64,000 nt of DNA from an uncultured Craurococcus sp. (GTDB taxonomy: Bacteria; Pseudomonadota; Alphaproteobacteria; Acetobacterales; Acetobacteraceae). Location of the stretch: assembly GCA_902805545.1 (NCBI GenBank), contig CADCTD010000001.1, positions 124,001-188,000 on the forward strand, given 5' to 3'. Made by a program: the position numbers and the translations under genes. The notes under the pieces were generated by a model. The model searched no databases. It saw nothing but the letters and a program-made list of their open reading frames with translations, and was not told the origin of the DNA. Shown piece by piece: positions 19,690 through 28,512 of the stretch; the stretch's first letter is position 1, and each line of letters begins with the position of its first letter.

Positions 19690-20937
19690 CTACTGCGCCA
19701 TGGTGCCGTAGAAGGCCTCCCGCACCTCATTGGCCGCGGCGCCGCCGTTGGTCGCGGTCTGGGTCATCACGATGGTGGCGAGGCGGTTCGCCGGATCGAT
19801 GAAGAAGCCGGTGCCGTAGATGCCGCCCCAGCCATAGGTGCCCACCGGTTGGCGCGTCTTCGCCGCCGCCGGGTCGGTCACGATGCTGAAGCCGTAGCCG
19901 AAGTCATAGCCGGGGCCGCGAAGGTTGATCGGCAGGCTGCGGGTCTGGCCGCGCGTCATCTCCGCCACCGTCTCCGGCCTTAGGATGCGGACGCCGTCCA
20001 GCTCGCCGCCGTTCAACAGCATGCGGGTGAAGCGGGCATAGTCGCCGAGCGTGGCGGTGGCGCCGGCGCCGCCCGAGGGGTAGGCGGTGCGGCTGAATGC
20101 GCGCTCAGGGTCGGAGGCCCAGGTGCCGCGGGTCAGCGGATAGGGCACGCGCTCGCCGGAGCGGATGGGGCGGAGGCCGCCATCGGCCGGCTGCATCGCC
20201 GTGACCATGCGGGGACGGGATGCCTCGGGGACGTGAAAGGCGAAGCTCGTCATCCGGAGGGGACCCGCGATGCGTTCCTGGATATAGGCATCGAGCGGCT
20301 GGCCGCTGACACGCTCGACGACGGCGCCGAGCACGTCGGTCGCCAGGGAATACGCCCAGACCGTACCGGGCTGGGCCTGCAGCGGCGCACGGGCGAGGCG
20401 GCGCATGTTCTCGCGCGTGGTACGCGTGGGCGCGGCGAGGCCGTCATCCACCCCCTCCCGCGCATAGGCCTCGACGATGCCGGGTACGTTGAGGAAGCTG
20501 TAGGAGAAGCCGCCCATATGGCGCAGCAGGTCGCGGATCGTCGGCTGGCGGGCCGCGACGAGCCTGCCATTCGCCTCGCGGAGGCGGAGGCCGCGGAACT
20601 CGGGGAGGTGTTTCGCCAGCGGGTCGTCGAGGCGAAGCCTGCCGTCCTCGACGAGCGTCATCACCGCGACACTGGTGACGGGCTTGGTCATCGAGGCGAG
20701 GCGGAAAAGGCTGTCCGGGTTCGCCCCACCGGCGAAGCCCTCGTAGAGCACCTCGCCATCGGCGCGGATGACGATGGCAGCGATGGCGGCGACCTTGCCG
20801 GCCTCCACCTGCTGGCGGAGCGCGCCGTCCATCACGGCCTGGCGGGACGGGGCGGCGGCGGTCGGGGCGCGGTCCTGCCCGGCGCAGGCGAGGAGCGGCA
20901 GCAGGGCGAGCGGCCAGAGATGGCGGCGCAGCGTCAT
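19690..20937 (-). CDS. Serine hydrolase (class C beta-lactamase-like), lipoprotein-type signal
   Basis: MTLRRHLWPLALLPLLAC signal; SxxK in FRLASMTKPVTSVAVMTLVEDG. Confidence 0.9.
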   Translation of the reverse strand: MTLRRHLWPLALLPLLACAGQDRAPTAAAPSRQAVMDGALRQQVEAGKVAAIAAIVIRADGEVLYEGFAGGANPDSLFRLASMTKPVTSVAVMTLVEDGRLRLDDPLAKHLPEFRGLRLREANGRLVAARQPTIRDLLRHMGGFSYSFLNVPGIVEAYAREGVDDGLAAPTRTTRENMRRLARAPLQAQPGTVWAYSLATDVLGAVVERVSGQPLDAYIQERIAGPLRMTSFAFHVPEASRPRMVTAMQPADGGLRPIRSGERVPYPLTRGTWASDPERAFSRTAYPSGGAGATATLGDYARFTRMLLNGGELDGVRILRPETVAEMTRGQTRSLPINLRGPGYDFGYGFSIVTDPAAAKTRQPVGTYGWGGIYGTGFFIDPANRLATIVMTQTATNGGAAANEVREAFYGTMAQ

Positions 20938-21016
20938 CGGCGAGTTTCCTCCGGAGTCGTTCTTCCTTGGCGGGTGCAGGCTAGCGGGCGGGGGCGGCGG
21001 CCGTCCATCTGCGGCC

Positions 21017-21045
21017 TTGACGGAGGCGCCTGGTCTGCGACCTAG
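21017..21045 (+). promoter_or_regulatory. Possible promoter of the Bug-family SBP gene
   Basis: TTGACG (21017-21022), 17-bp spacer, ACCTAG (21040-21045) located 25 bp upstream of ATG. Confidence 0.3.
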
Positions 21046-21069
21046 GGACGAGACCAGGGAGGTTCCGCC

Positions 21070-22032
21070 ATGCTCAACCGTCGTACCGTGCTCGGCACGG
21101 GGCTCGTCCTCGCCGCGCCCGCCATCGCCCAGCCGGCCTGGCCGAGCGGGCCGATCCGGCTCGTCGCGCCCTTCCCGCCCGGCGGGAGCGTCGATGCCAT
21201 CTCGCGGCTGCTGCAGCCGCATCTCTCGTCAGCGCTCGGCGTGCCGGTCGTCGTCGAGAACAAGGGCGGGGCCTCGGGGTCGATCGGCACGCGGGACGTG
21301 GCGCGTTCGGCACCCGACGGGAACAGTTGGGTGCTGGTCTTCGACACCCATGCGGTGAACCCGGCGCTGATCCCGAACATGGGCTTCGACACGCAGAAGG
21401 ACCTGGCGCCGGTCCTGTTGATCGGCACCTCGCCCATGGTCATCACCGCCTTCCACAGCCGGCCCTGGCGGGACTTCGCCGCGGTGGCGGCGGCGGCGAA
21501 GGCGAAGCCGGAGACGATCAGCTACGGCACCATCGGCAACGGCTCGCTCGCGCATCTGACGATGAAGCTGGTGGAGAAGGCGGCGGGCATCAGCCTCCTC
21601 CATGTGCCCTATCGCGGGGGCGGACCGCTCGGCGTCGCCGCCTCGGCCGGGGAGGTCGATCTACCGACGGCAACGGGGACGATCTTCGTGCCGCAGCTCG
21701 AGGCGAAGAGCATCCGGCCGCTGGCGAGCACGGGGGCGAAGCGCTCCACCGTCGCGCCGGAGGCGCCGACGCTGACGGAACTCGGCATCGGCGTGACGGC
21801 CGAGGCCTTCTGGGGCGTGCTCGGGCCAGCGGCGACGCCGGCGCCGATCCGCGCGCGCTTCGAGGCGGCGCTGCGCGAGGCACTGAGGGTGCCGGCGGTG
21901 CAGGAGCGGCTGACGGGGACGCTCGGCCTCGATCTCGACCCGAAGGGACCCGCGGAATTCGCCGCTTTCCTCGACAAGGCTATCGAGACCTGGGGGCGCG
22001 TGGTGCGCGAGAACGGCATCAGGCCCGACTGA
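21070..22032 (+). CDS. Tripartite tricarboxylate transporter substrate-binding protein (Bug/TctC family)
   Basis: WPSGPIRLVAPFPPGGSVDAISRLL, VENKGGASGSIGTRDVARS typical Bug motifs. Confidence 0.94.
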   Translation: MLNRRTVLGTGLVLAAPAIAQPAWPSGPIRLVAPFPPGGSVDAISRLLQPHLSSALGVPVVVENKGGASGSIGTRDVARSAPDGNSWVLVFDTHAVNPALIPNMGFDTQKDLAPVLLIGTSPMVITAFHSRPWRDFAAVAAAAKAKPETISYGTIGNGSLAHLTMKLVEKAAGISLLHVPYRGGGPLGVAASAGEVDLPTATGTIFVPQLEAKSIRPLASTGAKRSTVAPEAPTLTELGIGVTAEAFWGVLGPAATPAPIRARFEAALREALRVPAVQERLTGTLGLDLDPKGPAEFAAFLDKAIETWGRVVRENGIRPD

Positions 22033-22040
22033 AGCGGCGG

Positions 22041-22064
22041 CGGTCAGGCGCGATCACCTGACCG
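22041..22064 (+). terminator. Hairpin terminator candidate
   Basis: CGGTCAGG-N8-CCTGACCG, 9 nt after stop of the Bug gene; no T tract. Confidence 0.4.
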
Positions 22065-22130
22065 GAGTAGTCGGCTCGATCAGACGACAGCCAGGGCGGC
22101 ATCCGTGAGCCAAGGCGAACGGAGACCGCT

Positions 22131-22655
22131 CTAGCTGCCGTGCAGCGGCGGCGAGGCTTGGCCGGAGGCGGGGGCTGGCGCATCGTCGGCTGTGGCCGGG
22201 CCGAAGCGGCCGATCCCGGCATCGCCGCCGGCGCCGATGCCCGGCTGGTGGGTGCCGGCGGTGAGCTGGCCAGCATTGGGCAGGACGGTGCCAGTGCCCT
22301 CATCGCGCGGGAGGTGGCCGTCCGGCGTCAGCGCATCGACCAGGCGCGGCAGGGCTTGGCTCAGCATCTCGAGCAGGCCCGGGCGCTCCAGCCCGGACTC
22401 GCGGGCGATGGCGTCGGTCTCCTGCTCGCCGAGGGCGCGCTCGAGCTCGGGCGGCGTCACCGGGCGATTTGCCCCGGTGCCGATCCAGGATGCGACCTGC
22501 TCGCCAAGGCCGCCGCTGCGCAGGCGCTCGACCAGCGCCTCGAGGCCGGAGGCGCCGGCCTGGCCGCCCATCAACCGGTTCAGGATGGCATCGAGCGGCG
22601 TGCCCTTCAGGTCGTTCAGGGCGGCGCTGCCGAAGCGGCTCAGGAATTCGCTCAT
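22131..22655 (-). CDS. YidB/DUF937 family protein
   Basis: GGLGEQVASWIGTGANRPVTPPELERALGEQ...GLERPGLLEMLSQALPRLVDALTPDGHLP. Confidence 0.85.
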   Translation of the reverse strand: MSEFLSRFGSAALNDLKGTPLDAILNRLMGGQAGASGLEALVERLRSGGLGEQVASWIGTGANRPVTPPELERALGEQETDAIARESGLERPGLLEMLSQALPRLVDALTPDGHLPRDEGTGTVLPNAGQLTAGTHQPGIGAGGDAGIGRFGPATADDAPAPASGQASPPLHGS

Positions 22656-22766
22656 GGACCTCTCCTTCGCGGGAGCAACGCTCCGGGCGCGGCGCCGTTG
22701 CCGGGCCCCGCTTGACCGCGGCGGCGCGGCGCGGTCCCATCCTCTGATCAGACGGGAGAAAACGCG

Positions 22767-23828
22767 ATGCGCGCCTGGGCCGTGGTCGAGACGGGGCAAC
22801 CCCTGCAGGAGATCGAGCTGCCGACGCCGGAGCCGAAGGGCGCCGAGGTGCTGCTCGAGGTGACGCATGCCGGCGTCTGCCATTCCGACCTGCATATCTG
22901 GGAAGGCGAGTACGACCTCGGCTCCCGCGGCAAGATGCGGCTGACCGATCGCGGCGTGAAGCTGCCGCTCGCCATGGGGCACGAGATCGTCGGCCGCGTC
23001 GTCAAGCTCGGGCCGGAGGCGGAGGGCCAGGGCAGCAAGGTCGGCGACATCCGCGTCGTCTACCCCTGGGTCGGCTGCGGCAAGTGCGCCATCTGCCAGC
23101 GCGACGAGGAGAACATGTGCCCATCCGGGCGCAGCCTCGGCGTCTACCAGAATGGCGGCTACGCGACGCATGTGCTGGCGACGCATGTGAAGCACCTGAT
23201 CGACATCGAGGGGCTCGACCCTTCGCTGGCGGCGACCTATGCCTGCTCCGGCGTCACCGTCTATTCGGCCGTCAACAAGCTGATGCCGCTCGAGCCGGAT
23301 GAGCCGGTGGTGCTGGTCGGCGCGGGCGGGCTCGGGCTGAACGCCATCGCCATCCTGAAGGCGATCGGGCACCGGCGCATCTGCGTGGTCGATGTCGCCG
23401 AGGACAAGCTGGCGGCCGCCAAGCAGCAGGGGGCGACGGATACGGTGCTCGCCTCCGACGAGGGGACGGCGCAGCGCATCGTCGAGGCCTGCGGCGGGCC
23501 GGTCGCCGGCGTGGTCGACCTGGTGAACGGCACGCAGACCGCGCGCTTCGCCTTCGAGGCGCTGCGGAAGGGCGGCAAGCTGGTGCAGGTCGGGCTCTTC
23601 GGCGGCGAGATGACGTTGCCGCTGCCGCTGATGCCGATCCGCGCGCTGACCGTCCAGGGCAGCTATGTGGGCAATGTGAAGGAGCTGCGGGCGCTGGTGG
23701 ACATCGCCAAGCAGGGCAAGATCCCCGCCATCCCGATTGAGAACCAGCCGCAGCGCAATGCCGATGCGGTGCTGCAGCGGCTCCGCGCCGGGAAGATCAC
23801 CGGGCGGGTGGTGCTGGTCGCCGGATAG
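22767..23828 (+). CDS. Zinc-dependent alcohol dehydrogenase
   Basis: HAGVCHSDLHIWEGEYDLG, GHEIVGRVV, structural-Zn cysteines CGKCAICQRDEENMC, VLVGAGGLGLNAIAILKA. Confidence 0.93.
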   Translation: MRAWAVVETGQPLQEIELPTPEPKGAEVLLEVTHAGVCHSDLHIWEGEYDLGSRGKMRLTDRGVKLPLAMGHEIVGRVVKLGPEAEGQGSKVGDIRVVYPWVGCGKCAICQRDEENMCPSGRSLGVYQNGGYATHVLATHVKHLIDIEGLDPSLAATYACSGVTVYSAVNKLMPLEPDEPVVLVGAGGLGLNAIAILKAIGHRRICVVDVAEDKLAAAKQQGATDTVLASDEGTAQRIVEACGGPVAGVVDLVNGTQTARFAFEALRKGGKLVQVGLFGGEMTLPLPLMPIRALTVQGSYVGNVKELRALVDIAKQGKIPAIPIENQPQRNADAVLQRLRAGKITGRVVLVAG

Positions 23829-23832
23829 GCGC

Positions 23833-24468
23833 TCAGCCCTCCTCCGGGATGTCCCATTGCTCGCCCCAGCGGTCGAGGAAGGTGATGTCCCGGAGCGGGC
23901 CGCGGCCGACCGGGCCGAAGCGGCCCATCGGGTAGCCGATGGGCAGGATGGCGTAGGAATGGACGCCGGGCGGCAGGCCGAGCGCCGCCTCGGCCTCGCG
24001 CTCGTAGAGCAGGTGGCGCGTGGTCAGCGTGGCGCCGAGGCCGAGCGCCCGGGCGGCGAGCAGCATGTTCTGTACCGCGGGGTAGATCGAGGCGCCGGAC
24101 CAGCGGGTCGGCTTCTCCTCGGCAAGGCAGGCGACGATCCAGACCGGCGCCTCGTGGAAACGCTCGGTCAGGTATTCGACGGCGGCGTGCTGGCGGGCGT
24201 AGCGCTCCGCGGTGGTGCCGGGGGGCGGGGCGCTGCCGGCGTAGCGGGGGCCGATCACCTCGTCATAGGCGCGCTTGTACCAGGCCTGCACCGCCTGCTT
24301 GATCGCAGGATCCTTCACCACGAGGAAGCGCCAGCGCTGGGTGTTCCCGCCATTGGCGGCCGAGGCGCCGGCGCGGAGGATCCGGGCGATCAGCGCATCC
24401 GGCACCGGGTCCGGCTTCAGCCGGCGCATGGCGCGTGTGGTGTGCAGGATCTCGAAGATGTCGGTCAT
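23833..24468 (-). CDS. Nitroreductase family protein
   Basis: TDIFEILHTTRAMRRLKPDPVPDALIARILRAGASAANGGNTQRWRFLVV. Confidence 0.92.
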   Translation of the reverse strand: MTDIFEILHTTRAMRRLKPDPVPDALIARILRAGASAANGGNTQRWRFLVVKDPAIKQAVQAWYKRAYDEVIGPRYAGSAPPPGTTAERYARQHAAVEYLTERFHEAPVWIVACLAEEKPTRWSGASIYPAVQNMLLAARALGLGATLTTRHLLYEREAEAALGLPPGVHSYAILPIGYPMGRFGPVGRGPLRDITFLDRWGEQWDIPEEG

Positions 24469-24508
24469 GGCGGGCTCCTCCCCTGCGGGGGAGCCTGTCA
24501 TGGGTGGA

Positions 24509-24988
24509 TCAGAGCGGCCAGGGGGCGCCGGTGACGGGCTCTGCGGGCGGGTCGGGGACAGCGGGGATGGCGGCGATGGCCCGCGCGTGCTCGCCAGGGC
24601 GGCCGCGATGCTCGGTCGGAGACTGGCCCGTCGGATAGGCGCCGACGACCAGGAGGTCCGCGCTGGCGCCGAGGTTGCGGTGGCCGGTGCCGGCAGGCAG
24701 CACCACCACGTCGCCGGCCTCGAGGTCGAGGACCTGGCCCCATTCCCCGCCGAGCAACACGCTCACCCGGCCGCAGGCGATGGCGAGCGCCTCATGCGCA
24801 TCCGGGTGGTAGTGGTGATAGCGGTAGATGCCGTTGCGCCAGGCGGGCGGCCAGCCATGGCAGGCGAAGAGCGCCTCGGCCGCGGCGGGGTCGCCGGGCG
24901 GCAGCGCGGCGCGGAAGAGCAGCGCGGGCAGGCGCGGGTTGTTGGGGATCGTGCCGTCATCGGCGAAGACCAGCAATTCCGGGGTCAT
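24509..24988 (-). CDS. Cupin domain protein
   Basis: YHHYHPDAHEALAIACGRVSVLLGGEWGQVLDLEAGDVVVLPAGTGHRNLG cupin motifs. Confidence 0.85.
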   Translation of the reverse strand: MTPELLVFADDGTIPNNPRLPALLFRAALPPGDPAAAEALFACHGWPPAWRNGIYRYHHYHPDAHEALAIACGRVSVLLGGEWGQVLDLEAGDVVVLPAGTGHRNLGASADLLVVGAYPTGQSPTEHRGRPGEHARAIAAIPAVPDPPAEPVTGAPWPL

Positions 24989-25082
24989 GGCGGGGCCTCC
25001 TGGCGGATGACGCGTGGCGCCGGGATGCGTTCCCGGCCCCGGGGTGGTTGGCGCGACGGGCCTTCCTCGGTATCACCGGGGC

Positions 25083-25352
25083 ATGACCGATATGCCGGAA
25101 GGCCATGCCATGACCGAGACCCTGCCAGACCGCCTGGCGACCGACCCGCGCAGCCCCTTCCACCAGCCGGAGCTGCTCTCCCGCGGCATCGGCATCCGCT
25201 TCAATGGGGTGGAGAAGACCAATGTCGAGGAGTATTGCGTCAGCGAGGGCTGGGTGCGCGTTGCGGTCGGCAAGACGCTCGACCGCAAGGGCAACCCGAT
25301 GACGATAAGGCTGAAGGGGACCGTCGAGCCCTATTTCAAGGAAGAGGCCTGA
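25083..25352 (+). CDS. DUF3297 family protein
   Basis: RGIGIRFNGVEKTNVEEYCVSEGWVRVAVGKTLDRKGNPMTIRLKGTVEPYF. Confidence 0.8.
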   Translation: MTDMPEGHAMTETLPDRLATDPRSPFHQPELLSRGIGIRFNGVEKTNVEEYCVSEGWVRVAVGKTLDRKGNPMTIRLKGTVEPYFKEEA

Positions 25353-25386
25353 CGGGAAGGGGCGGGCTGGCCCCCTCCCCCTCCGG

Positions 25387-26382
25387 TCAGAGCTTCACCT
25401 TCAGCCAGTTGCCGATCTCGCCGACGATGCCGCGGCGGAAGGCGAGCACGCAGATGACGAAGATCACGCCCTGGATCACCGTCACCCAGGCGCCGAGCTC
25501 GGCCAGGTAGTTCTGCATCGTCACGATCACCGCCGCGCCCACCACCGGCCCGAAGACCGTGCCGAGGCCGCCCACCAGCGTCATCAGCACCACCTCGCCC
25601 GACATGGACCAGTGGACATCGGTCAGCGTGGCGATGCCGAAGACGATCGACTTGGTCGCCCCCGCGACGCCGGCAAGGCAGGCGGAGAGGATGAAGGCGA
25701 GCAGCTTGTAGTCATCCGTCCGGTAGCCGAGCGAGATCGCCCGCGGCTCGTTCTCGCGGATCGACTTCAGCACCATGCCATAGGGCGAGTGGATGATGCG
25801 GTGGATCATCAGGAAGCCGAGGAGGAAGATGCCGGCGACGACCCAGTAGAGCGTCAGGTCCCGGTCGAGCGGGACGATGCCGAGGAGGGTGCCGCGCGGG
25901 ATGGCCTGGATGCCGTCCTCGCCGCCGGTGAAGGGCAGCTGGACGCAGAGGAAGTAGATCATCTGCGCCAGCGCCAGGGTGATCATGGCGAAGTAGATGC
26001 CCTGGCGGCGGATCGCCACCCAGCCGGCGACGGCGCCGAGCACCGCCGCCGTCGCGCCACCGGTGATGATGGCAAGTTCCGGCGTCAACCCCCAGACCTT
26101 CGCCGCATGGCCGGCGAGGTAGCCGCCCATGCCGAAATAGGCGGCATGGCCGAAGCTCAGCAGCCCGACATAGCCGATCAGCAGGTTGAAGGCGCAGGCG
26201 AAGAGGGCGAAGCAGAGCAGCTTCATCAGGAAGACGGGGTAGAGCAGGAAGGGCCCGACCGCGAGGATGACCAGCATCACCCCGAGGGCGCCGAACTGCG
26301 CCCGGGAGAAACCCCAGATGCCGTGATCCTCGGCCGCGGGGGCCGGGATCGAGTTGGCGGTGATGGCGGTGGTATCGGCCAT
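25387..26382 (-). CDS. livM: Branched-chain amino acid-type ABC permease (LivM-like)
   Basis: FALFACAFNLLIGYVGLLSFGHAAYFGMGGYLAGH motif. Confidence 0.93.
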   Translation of the reverse strand: MADTTAITANSIPAPAAEDHGIWGFSRAQFGALGVMLVILAVGPFLLYPVFLMKLLCFALFACAFNLLIGYVGLLSFGHAAYFGMGGYLAGHAAKVWGLTPELAIITGGATAAVLGAVAGWVAIRRQGIYFAMITLALAQMIYFLCVQLPFTGGEDGIQAIPRGTLLGIVPLDRDLTLYWVVAGIFLLGFLMIHRIIHSPYGMVLKSIRENEPRAISLGYRTDDYKLLAFILSACLAGVAGATKSIVFGIATLTDVHWSMSGEVVLMTLVGGLGTVFGPVVGAAVIVTMQNYLAELGAWVTVIQGVIFVICVLAFRRGIVGEIGNWLKVKL

Positions 26383-26383
26383 G

Positions 26384-27268
26384 TCAGGCCCTCCCGAAGA
26401 GGCCGGCGGGACGTGCGAGCAGCACGATCGCCATGATGACGAAGATGACGGTCGCCGAGGCCTCCGGATAGAAGACCTTGGTCAGCCCCTCGACGATGCC
26501 GAGGCCGAAGCCGGTGATGATCGAGCCGAGGATGGAGCCCATGCCGCCGATCACCACCACCGCGAAGACCACGATGATCAGGTTGGTTCCCATCTGCGGG
26601 TTGACCGAATAGATCGGCGCCGCGAGCACGCCCCCAATCGCCGCCAGCGCCACGCCGAAGCCGTAGGTCAGCGTCACCATGCGGGGGACGTTGACGCCGA
26701 AGGCCTGGACAAGCGGCGCGTTCTCGGTCGCGGCGCGGAGATAGGCGCCGAGCCGCGTCTTCTCGATGATCAGCCAGGTCGCAAGGCAGAGGACGAGGGC
26801 CGCGATCACCACCCATCCGCGATAGATGGGGAGGAACATGAAGCCGAGGTCCCAGGCGCCCTGCAGCTCGGCAGGGATGCGGTAGGGCAGGCCGGAGGAG
26901 CCGAACTGGTTGCGGAACACGCCCTCGATGATGAGGCCGAGGCCGAAGGTCAGCAGCAGGCCGTAGAGATGGTCGAGCTTGTAGAGCCGGCTGATCATCA
27001 GCCGCTCCAGCACCACGCCGGTGAAGCCGATGATGATGGGCACCAGCACCAGCGCCCACCAGTAGTTCAGCCCGGCCCATTCCAGCAGCATCCAGGCGGC
27101 GAAGGCGCCCATCATGAACTGCGCGCCATGGGTGAAGTTGATGATGTTGAGCAGGCCGAAGATCACCGCCAGCCCCAGCGACATCATCGCGTAGAAGGCG
27201 CCGTTGATGAGGCCGAGCAGCAGCTGCCCGAAGAGCAGCGGTGCGGGGATGCCGAAGATGTCGTCCAT
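26384..27268 (-). CDS. livH: Branched-chain amino acid-type ABC permease (LivH-like)
   Basis: GLINGAFYAMMSLGLAVIFGLLNIINFTHGAQFMMGAFAAW. Confidence 0.94.
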   Translation of the reverse strand: MDDIFGIPAPLLFGQLLLGLINGAFYAMMSLGLAVIFGLLNIINFTHGAQFMMGAFAAWMLLEWAGLNYWWALVLVPIIIGFTGVVLERLMISRLYKLDHLYGLLLTFGLGLIIEGVFRNQFGSSGLPYRIPAELQGAWDLGFMFLPIYRGWVVIAALVLCLATWLIIEKTRLGAYLRAATENAPLVQAFGVNVPRMVTLTYGFGVALAAIGGVLAAPIYSVNPQMGTNLIIVVFAVVVIGGMGSILGSIITGFGLGIVEGLTKVFYPEASATVIFVIMAIVLLARPAGLFGRA

Positions 27269-27283
27269 GCGGCGTGGGAGTCC

Positions 27284-28507
27284 TTAAGTTCGAACGAAGG
27301 GGCAGCCGCCTTCGGCGAGCGGGCGGGCGGCCTCCTCGGCCGGGGTGGTGGCGACGAGTTTATGCACATCGAAGGGGCCGCGGCTCTCGGCCGGCGACTT
27401 CACCTGGAAGAGATAGCCGGGCGTGAGCTTGCGGCCATCCTCGCGGATGCGCCCTGGCCCGAAGGCGTCGTCGTCGCAGGGAATCGCCTTCATGCGGTTG
27501 ACGACATCGAGGCCGGAGGCGCGGGCGCGCTCGACGCCAAGGTCCTTCACCGCCTTCAGGTAGTGCAGCGTGACGCCGTAGCAGCCGGCGCAGGAGGCAT
27601 GGACCACGCCGCCCTGGCGCTTGCTCTTCACCCGCTCGGCGAAGGCGCGGGTGCGGTCGTTCAGGTCCCAGTAGAAGCTCTCGGTCATCAGCAGGCCCTG
27701 CGCCTCGGGCAGGCCGAGGGCGATGCTGTCGACCACCGTCATCAGCAGGCAGGCGAGCTTCGTGCTGCCCCGCGTCAGGCCGAACTCGCGGGCCTGCTTG
27801 ATGCAGTTGATGAGGTCCGCACCCGCATTGGCAAGGCCGACGACCTTGGCGCGCGAGGACTGCGCCTGGAGCAGGAAGGAGGAGAAATCCGTCGTCGCCG
27901 GAAAGGGGTAGCGCGCCGCGCCGAGCACCTTGCCGCCAGCGGCCTCGACGAAGCGGGAGGTATCGGCCTGGAGCGCATGACCGAAGGCATAGTCGGCGGT
28001 GATGAAGAACCAGCTATCCGCCCCCTGCTTCACCAGCGCATCACCCGTGCCCTTGGCGAGCATGTAGGTGTCGTAGGTGAACTGGACGCTGTTCGGGCTG
28101 CATTGCGCGCCGGAGAAGACGGTGGAGCCGACGCCGGAGCCGAGCACCACCTTGTTCTTCTCGCGCGCGATGCCGGAGACGGCGAGCGCGACCGCGCTGT
28201 TGGGCAGGTCGATGATCGCCTCGACGCCCTCGCGGTCGAACCATTGCCGGGCGATATTGGCACCGACATCCGGCTTGTTCTGGTGGTCGCCGACGATGAT
28301 CTCGACGGCGATGCCGGTCGCGGCCGAGAATTCCTCGGCCGCCTGGCGGGCGCCGGCGAAGCTGCCGGGGCCCGTCAGGTCGCGATAGGGGCCGGACATG
28401 TCGGTGAGGACGCCGAGGCGGAGCGGGCCGCCTTGCGCCCTCGCCCGGCCCCCGGCCAGGGCGAGGCCGCTGCCGGCCAGCAAGAGGTTGCGGCGGTGCA
28501 GCGGCAT
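27284..28507 (-). CDS. ABC transporter substrate-binding protein, Liv-type, tandem paralog 1
   Basis: RR-containing leader MPLHRRNLLLAGSGLALAGGRARAQ; LRLGVLTDMSGPYRDLTGPGS...VGDHQNKPDVGANIARQWFDREGVEAIIDLPNSAVALAV. Confidence 0.92.
   Translation of the reverse strand: MPLHRRNLLLAGSGLALAGGRARAQGGPLRLGVLTDMSGPYRDLTGPGSFAGARQAAEEFSAATGIAVEIIVGDHQNKPDVGANIARQWFDREGVEAIIDLPNSAVALAVSGIAREKNKVVLGSGVGSTVFSGAQCSPNSVQFTYDTYMLAKGTGDALVKQGADSWFFITADYAFGHALQADTSRFVEAAGGKVLGAARYPFPATTDFSSFLLQAQSSRAKVVGLANAGADLINCIKQAREFGLTRGSTKLACLLMTVVDSIALGLPEAQGLLMTESFYWDLNDRTRAFAERVKSKRQGGVVHASCAGCYGVTLHYLKAVKDLGVERARASGLDVVNRMKAIPCDDDAFGPGRIREDGRKLTPGYLFQVKSPAESRGPFDVHKLVATTPAEEAARPLAEGGCPFVRT
27981..28012. repeat. 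32-nt block shared by all four SBP paralogs (copy 1)
   Basis: ccgaaggcatagtcggcggtgatgaagaacca, also at 29210-29241, 30457-30488 and 31750-31781. Confidence 0.9.
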
Positions 28508-28512
28508 TGCCC

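Noticed and set aside
25353-25386. Bidirectional terminator GGGGC-gggctg-GCCCC between DUF3297 and livM
   Set aside because: Only a 5-bp stem in a purely GC tract; too weak to list as a feature.
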